DNA from: Rosellinia necatrix | Taxonomy: Eukaryota > Ascomycota > Sordariomycetes > Xylariales > Xylariaceae | NCBI GenBank assembly: GCA_021209875.1 | Contig: JAGYVD010000007.1 | Span: 4,154,001-4,218,000 of the forward strand | DNA: 64,000 nt | Direction of reading: 5' to 3' | Part shown: piece after piece, positions 59,478 through 64,000 of the stretch | Numbering within the stretch: position 1 is the stretch's first letter | How the letters are laid out: every line of letters starts with the position of its first letter | Made by a program: the position numbers and the translations under genes | Notes under the pieces: model-generated | Database searches by the model: none | Seen by the model: the letters and a program-made list of their open reading frames with translations, nothing else | Told to the model about the DNA's origin: nothing

Positions 59478-61103
59478 TCAGGAGTAGGAAAAGGGACGAC
59501 ACGGGGGCTCGTCCTGGGGTACGGCGGGCAGCACGGCGGGGTAGACGCCGCGCAGGTCGACCTCGAGGTCGGCGAAGGAGGAGCCGAGTTCGTCCGCGAC
59601 ACAGACGAGCTTTTCTTCCCTTCCCTTCCCCTTCCCCTTCTTCTTTCCGTCACCACCACCAAAGGCGACGAGCTCGCAGATGTCCGGGTCCGAGGCGAGG
59701 ACGCGGAGCTCGGGGTTTGACGCGAGGAGGAGCTTGCCGCCGCGGAGGACCAGGTCGACGGCCTCCTGCGGCGCGAAGATGGCCTGCGCATACGGGTCGT
59801 CGCTGTTGTCGTGGTTGGTGTGAATATGGTCGTCGTCGTCGTCGTCATCATCGCCTCTGGACCAGGGTCGGAAGACGACGATATCGGCGAGCTTACCGGC
59901 CTCAAGGGAGCCGAGGACGTCCTCGAAGCCGGCGACGCGGGCGCCGTTGCGCGTGGCCATCTCCCAGAGCACCCGGGGCGTGACGTCGAAGCCGAACCCG
60001 TCGCGGGCGGCCCGCGCAGCGCAGGCGGCCTCACGGCCCATGGTGGCGGACCCCGAGGGCAGCCAGTCGGTGCCGAGGGCGACGGTGATGCCGGACGCGA
60101 GGAGGTAGGACGGGTCGAGCGTGGCGCCGTACAGGAACATGTTGCTGCGTGGGGACCAGACGACCATGGCGCCGCGGGCAGCGACGACGTCAAAGTCGCG
60201 CCGCGCCAGGCCCAGCGCGTGGACGAGCGCGACGTTGGGGCCCATGATGTCGGCGCTCAGGCCGCCGCCGCCCGCCGCCGGGGTCGTGTCGAAGGTGGCG
60301 CTCGACAAGCACGCGAACTCATTGGCGGCCTCGGGCCCCACGCCCTCGCCCACGTGTCCGATGTACCGGTGGTGGCGGGCCGCGATGGCGGCGGTCACGG
60401 CGTCGGCGCCGTAGTCGCAGTCGCCGTGCCGCATGATGCCGAGCTTGTCCTTGAGCGGGAAGGTGTCGTAGACGGCGACGCCGTGGCGGCGGCCGTCGTC
60501 GGTATCATCGTCCAGCCCGGCCCCGAGCCCGGCCCGGAAGTCGAGGTTCCGCGCCAGCCCGGGCGCCATCTCGCCGCCGATCACCGACGTCGTCCCCGAG
60601 AACAGGTGCCGCAATTCCCCCCACGCCACGGCGGCCGACGCGCTGCCGTTCACGGCCGCGGCGCGCAGGTCGTGCCCGCGCGCCCCGAGCCGCCAGTCGT
60701 GCCGGTGGCCCGCGGGCCGCGGGGACGGCGCGAAGGGCCGCACCGTCGCGTAGTCGATGTGCTCGTGCGTGTTGACGAACCCCGGCGAGATCACCGATCC
60801 GCTGCCGCCGCTGCCGCCGCCGCCGCTGCAGTCCACCACGCTCGCGTCGCCGCCGTCTTGGACGCTGAGCCGACACACATCGCCCGCGAAGACGATCCGG
60901 CCGCGGCGGATGAACACGGCCCCGTCGGGCTCGGCGCCGGAGTCGGTCAGGACGGTGCCGAGGAGGAGCAGGTCCCGCGATAGACCCCGCCGGAGGAGAC
61001 GGCAGTCGGCTGCGGCCGGCTGGGGGAGGGCTGCGAGGTGGAGGAGGAAGGGGAGGAGGAAGGGGAGGAGGGGGAGGGAGAGGAGGCGGATTAGTTGAGA
61101 CAT
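59478..61103 (-). CDS. Amidohydrolase-superfamily protein with predicted signal peptide
   Basis: An intronless gene of 541 residues from the ATG at 61103. An in-frame ATG four codons upstream (61115) is an alternative. The N-terminus MSQLIRLLSLPLLPFLLPFL followed by LHLAALPQPAAA is a strong signal peptide. The metal-dependent hydrolase signature PGFVNTHEHID supplies the HxH metal ligands. Later motifs are GEGVGPEAANEFACL (near a conserved His in HVGEG), NVALVHALGL, VVWSPRSNMFLYG, and LGTDWLPSGSATMGREAA, which carries the catalytic Asp. LEAGKLADIVVF closes the barrel. This layout is shared with TRZ/ATZ- and imidazolonepropionase-like hydrolases; the substrate is unknown. Two acidic/His insertions (DDDDDDDDH and a Lys/Gly run near the C-terminus) come from repeats. 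The gene is extremely GC-rich and starts 386 bp from the retrotransposon edge. Confidence 0.88.
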   Translation of the reverse strand: MSQLIRLLSLPLLPFLLPFLLHLAALPQPAAADCRLLRRGLSRDLLLLGTVLTDSGAEPDGAVFIRRGRIVFAGDVCRLSVQDGGDASVVDCSGGGGSGGSGSVISPGFVNTHEHIDYATVRPFAPSPRPAGHRHDWRLGARGHDLRAAAVNGSASAAVAWGELRHLFSGTTSVIGGEMAPGLARNLDFRAGLGAGLDDDTDDGRRHGVAVYDTFPLKDKLGIMRHGDCDYGADAVTAAIAARHHRYIGHVGEGVGPEAANEFACLSSATFDTTPAAGGGGLSADIMGPNVALVHALGLARRDFDVVAARGAMVVWSPRSNMFLYGATLDPSYLLASGITVALGTDWLPSGSATMGREAACAARAARDGFGFDVTPRVLWEMATRNGARVAGFEDVLGSLEAGKLADIVVFRPWSRGDDDDDDDDHIHTNHDNSDDPYAQAIFAPQEAVDLVLRGGKLLLASNPELRVLASDPDICELVAFGGGDGKKKGKGKGREEKLVCVADELGSSFADLEVDLRGVYPAVLPAVPQDEPPCRPFSYS

Positions 61104-62661
61104 GGGGGTATGCATGTATGTATGTATGTATGGGTATGGGTATGGTGTGGTGTGGTGTGGTGTGGATTTCACGGCTAGGTACTGGGCTACGAGAGCACTT
61201 GCCATGTCATGGTGGTCATGGCCTGGCTCTATTGAGCAGAAGCCAGATAGGTTGCCCGTTGGATGATGTTCTTGATTCGTCTTCGGTGGTTCCTCCTGGT
61301 ATTTGGTATGATCCCGAGCGTTGTTCTGAGACACCCAAAGAGAAGTTCTTGGGTTGGAATGTCTGAGGTGGTTGCAGCAAATGGTGGTACATATGTATAT
61401 TAGCGGGGCCGGACATGATAATTGTTCATACTATTGTTACGATTGTTTGCTATTTAGCATAGTTACCTGTATTTAGGTACCACTGCCACTTCCCCTACAA
61501 AACAAATAGGGCGTCGAATTTTCATAGCCACCCTTCCTGATCACATGTTTTAAGGGCATGGTGAAAATTAGAAAATGATGAGGTGAGAGTTGAGCAAAAA
61601 CCATCACAAGTTCTTATTGTATGTATTTTTTTTTTGATCCCCAGGTTAGCGGCCGTCCGGCTAGGCGCCGAAATGATGCAATCGTGCCTCGCCAGCCACA
61701 TACCCGCGCCGGTTTCAGAGAATCCAAGAAGGAAGAGGCTGGTTGGGGAGCGACAGATAAAACGATGATGTAATAATGGAGACCAAACCGCCTCTTACTT
61801 CTTTGTCTTGTCTGTATTTGCTAAATAGGAAGATATAGGGCTAGTGAGGGAGACTAACAAAGCCATTCGGTTAGGTACCTAGGTAAGTCGGCATTCCGAG
61901 TCTCTCTATAGTGCTTGTATCGAACAGTGGGCGAGGATATGCGGGCGAGCGCTGTAAATGGCACAACTACCTACTGCCCATGCGCCCTATAGCATCGTGC
62001 CAAGCATGTCATCCAATGCTACGTCGGAGCGGGAGCAGGGTGAAACTGGTGTAACCTGCAAGGTGAGCTTGATGAGCTTCGACGAGCTTGATTCCACTGA
62101 TTGCGAATCGGCTGATTGGCCGACTCGAATGAACAGCGGTATATTGGGTGGTATATTGGTGGTGTATTGAGCCTACACGACATGTACCGTATCCCGCTAG
62201 ACCTGTGGGTTAGGGGCGGGTCTTGGGGCTTAGCGGCCTAGATCGTTGGGTTATCTTGGGTGCTTGAGTGCTTGGGTATGAGCAGGGGGAGGGAGCAGTA
62301 CCTGCCTACCTGGCTGGAGGCACAGCTCCTACCAGGTATATAACCATCTTCGACTTTGACTTCTTGTTCTCGTCAACCACTTTCATTCTTGTTATTCTCT
62401 GGCTATAGCCCGCGGCAGCTGAGGTCGGCAAGGACTTACCTAATCAAGATACAGCAGCTCCGTTCAACGAATCACGTAATTACTTTACTCGTACGACTTT
62501 GGTGGCCATTTTTATCCCCGTCTGTCACTCATAGCATCATTCTTGATCTTCGCTCCCCACATCTATCAAACATATCTCTGACACAAAGAGAGAAGACGTG
62601 AACTTGTTTTACTTCATTTCACCCAACACCCTCGGTTTGGCTTTCTGCTGTGCAGCCCGTC
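61104..62661. other. Divergent intergenic region
   Basis: It contains a GTAT/GGTGT repeat (61111-61165) directly upstream of the amidohydrolase start and scattered TACC motifs near 61876 and 62301. A CT-rich leader lies in front of the AhpC/TSA gene. No gene is supported. Confidence 0.5.
61111..61165. repeat. (GTAT)n and (GGTGT)n microsatellite
   Basis: TGTATGTATGTATGTATGGG followed by four GTGTG-type units, just upstream of the amidohydrolase start. Confidence 0.85.
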
Positions 62662-63856
62662 ATGGCCGAGTCCTCGGGTGTTCCCAACGGCAACGCTCTG
62701 GCTGTGTCCGAGAAGAAGAGGAAGACGATCGCTACTACTAACACGGCTGCTGCTACGGGGGGAGAGCCCGGCGCAGTGAAAGCTGAGAAGGAGAGAAACG
62801 GTCGGCCCTCGCCACCCCAAGATGAACTACTGCGCCAAGCCATCCCGCCAGACTTCGAGGGCGAGGTCGAAACGAACAACGGGCTCCCGTCCATGCAGGT
62901 CCTGCGCTCGATAGAGAACTACCCGGTCATGGACCACGCCGGCAAAACCCACCCGTTCAAGAGCCTATACTCGGGCCACAACGTAGCGCGGCGCATACTC
63001 ATCATCTTCGTGCGCCACTTCTTCTGCGGCGTAAGTCATCCAACCCATCCACTCATCCAACCATCACACCCCCCTTTCACATGACCCTATCCATACATAG
63101 TTAGATTTATCATCTTCCTCCTCTTACTTCCTCTCTTATTAACATGAGAAAAAACAAAACGTATAGAACTGCCAAGAGTACCTACGGACGCTATCGGCGT
63201 CGATCACGCCGGAGGCGCTCCTGGGCCTGCCCGTGAGCACGTTCATCGCCGTGGTGGGGTGCGGGTCGCACGAGCTGATCGGCGCGTACGTGCGGGAGAC
63301 GGGGTGCGCGTTCCCCGTGTATGCGGACCCGACGCAGCGGCTGTACCGGGAGCTCGGCATGGTGCGGACGCTGAGCCTCGGCCCGCGGCCGGCCTACCTG
63401 CAGAACAAGACGGTCGCGCACACGGTCGTCTCGGGCATCTTCCAGGGCCTGCGCCAGGTCCGCGCCGGACTCGCCACCAAGATGGGCGACCAGCGCCAGG
63501 TCGGCGGTGAGTTCCTCTTCGAGCCCGCCTCCCGCTCCCTCGACACGCCCATCGCCACGCCCGTGTCCGAGACGCCGCCGCCGCCGCCCCCGCTGACGGA
63601 GAAGGCGGAAGGGGACGGAGAGGGACGGGCCCCGTCGGTCGAGGAGAAGTGCGTCACCTGGTGCCACCGCATGCGCACCACGCGCGACCACGCCGAGCTC
63701 CCGGAGCTCATGGAGGTCCTCGGCCTCGAGGGGAACGGCGCCCCCGCGCGGGACGCCAGGAGGTGGCAGAAGGCCCTCACGGCGCGCAAGGGGACCGGGT
63801 TGAGCATGGCCGCGCAGATGGGCCGGATGAGCGTCGATACGACTGGGACGCAGTAA
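62662..63856 (+). CDS. AhpC/TSA-type thioredoxin-fold protein with CGNC motif, two exons
   Basis: Exons 62662-63030 and 63167-63856 (intron GTAAGT...TATAG, 136 bp) give 352 residues. After a disordered basic N-terminus the fold begins at about residue 70, with MQVLRSIENYPVMDHAG and RRILIIFVRHFFCG. The intron falls inside the active-site motif: exon 1 ends CG and exon 2 starts NC, giving CGNC. Then come EYLRTLSASITPEALLG, STFIAVVGCGSHELIGAYVR, FPVYADPTQRLYRELGM, and PAYLQNK...GGEFLFEP. This is the AhpC/TSA_2-like (PRXL2) fold found widely in fungi, with a likely thiol-redox role that is not demonstrated for this subfamily. The C-terminal extension contains a proline run and CVTWCHRMRTTRDHAEL. 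The start is the first ATG in frame. Confidence 0.88.
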
Positions 63857-64000
63857 CTAGGGGTTGGGGGAGGGGAAAAAGAAAAGGGGAGGGGGGGTTA
63901 CGGGAGATAAAAAATAAAAAAGGGGACGGGATGGTGGGCTTGGAAAGGGGGTTTAATGATGTAATGATTTTGGGGGGAGATGTAATGGTAGGTAGGTAAG
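63857..64000. other. Right-edge sequence
   Basis: 3' untranslated region of the AhpC/TSA gene, G- and A-rich. Nothing else is seen. Confidence 0.5.

Noticed and set aside
59811..60983. 390-residue plus-strand frame opposite the amidohydrolase
   Set aside because: An antisense shadow in very GC-rich coding sequence. The minus strand has the HxH metal motif and signal peptide.
1..64000. tRNA genes
   Set aside because: I looked for T-loop and D-loop consensus pairs on both strands by eye and found none that could be folded into a cloverleaf. A tRNA search program was not available.

Overview
This window comes from the nuclear genome of a filamentous ascomycete, most likely a Sordariomycete. 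The evidence is short GT-AG introns with fungal branch sites, fungus-specific families (an ArAE_2/DUF2421 membrane protein, a DUF3632 protein, fungal-type Nbr1, Erv41 and Tom70), and a 15 kb AT-rich block in which G:C to A:T transitions have erased coding capacity, the mark of repeat-induced point mutation (RIP). No tRNA, rRNA or CRISPR array was seen. The order within the class is not determined.

Layout. The left 44 kb carries, in order: a 25S rRNA methyltransferase-like gene (Bmt6 type, minus, with two frame breaks); transketolase (plus, six exons); a low-complexity protein, possibly roadblock-like (minus); a large ArAE_2/DUF2421 membrane protein (plus, three exons); the COPII cargo receptor Erv41 (minus, three exons); a DUF3632 protein (minus); the selective-autophagy receptor Nbr1 (minus, two exons); a gene-free stretch of about 6.6 kb; a Barentsz/CASC3-type exon-junction protein (plus, frame break at a C run); a pepsin-like aspartic protease (plus, five exons); a class IV aminotransferase of the aminodeoxychorismate lyase type (minus, two exons); and Tom70 (plus, four exons). 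The right end carries an intronless amidohydrolase with a predicted signal peptide (minus) and an AhpC/TSA-like protein with a CGNC motif (plus, two exons). These are mostly housekeeping genes with no obvious shared pathway. Gaps are long, and several contain variants of the motif TACCTACCTAGGTA.

Mobile block (44,122-59,091). I resolve this as two nested LTR retrotransposons. The outer element has 173 bp LTRs at 44,122-44,294 and 58,919-59,091, with TGTAGCAG/CTGCTACA ends and a perfect 5 bp target duplication AGTAG. The inner element has 321 bp LTRs at 48,388-48,708 and 56,208-56,528, with TGTCRC/GCGACA ends and a target duplication TAAAA/TAAGA that differs by one transition. Removing the inner insertion leaves an outer element of about 6.8 kb. 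Both are heavily mutated by RIP and no intact ORF survives. In both LTR pairs the mutations are concentrated in the half facing the element interior, and the outward halves are spared. A GC-normal island of about 180 bp inside the outer element (47,107-47,290) carries two perfect hairpins and is not RIP-mutated.

Three frame breaks (two in the Bmt6-like gene, one in the CASC3-like gene) lie in C/G homopolymers or a purine tract. They look more like assembly indels than true gene decay.
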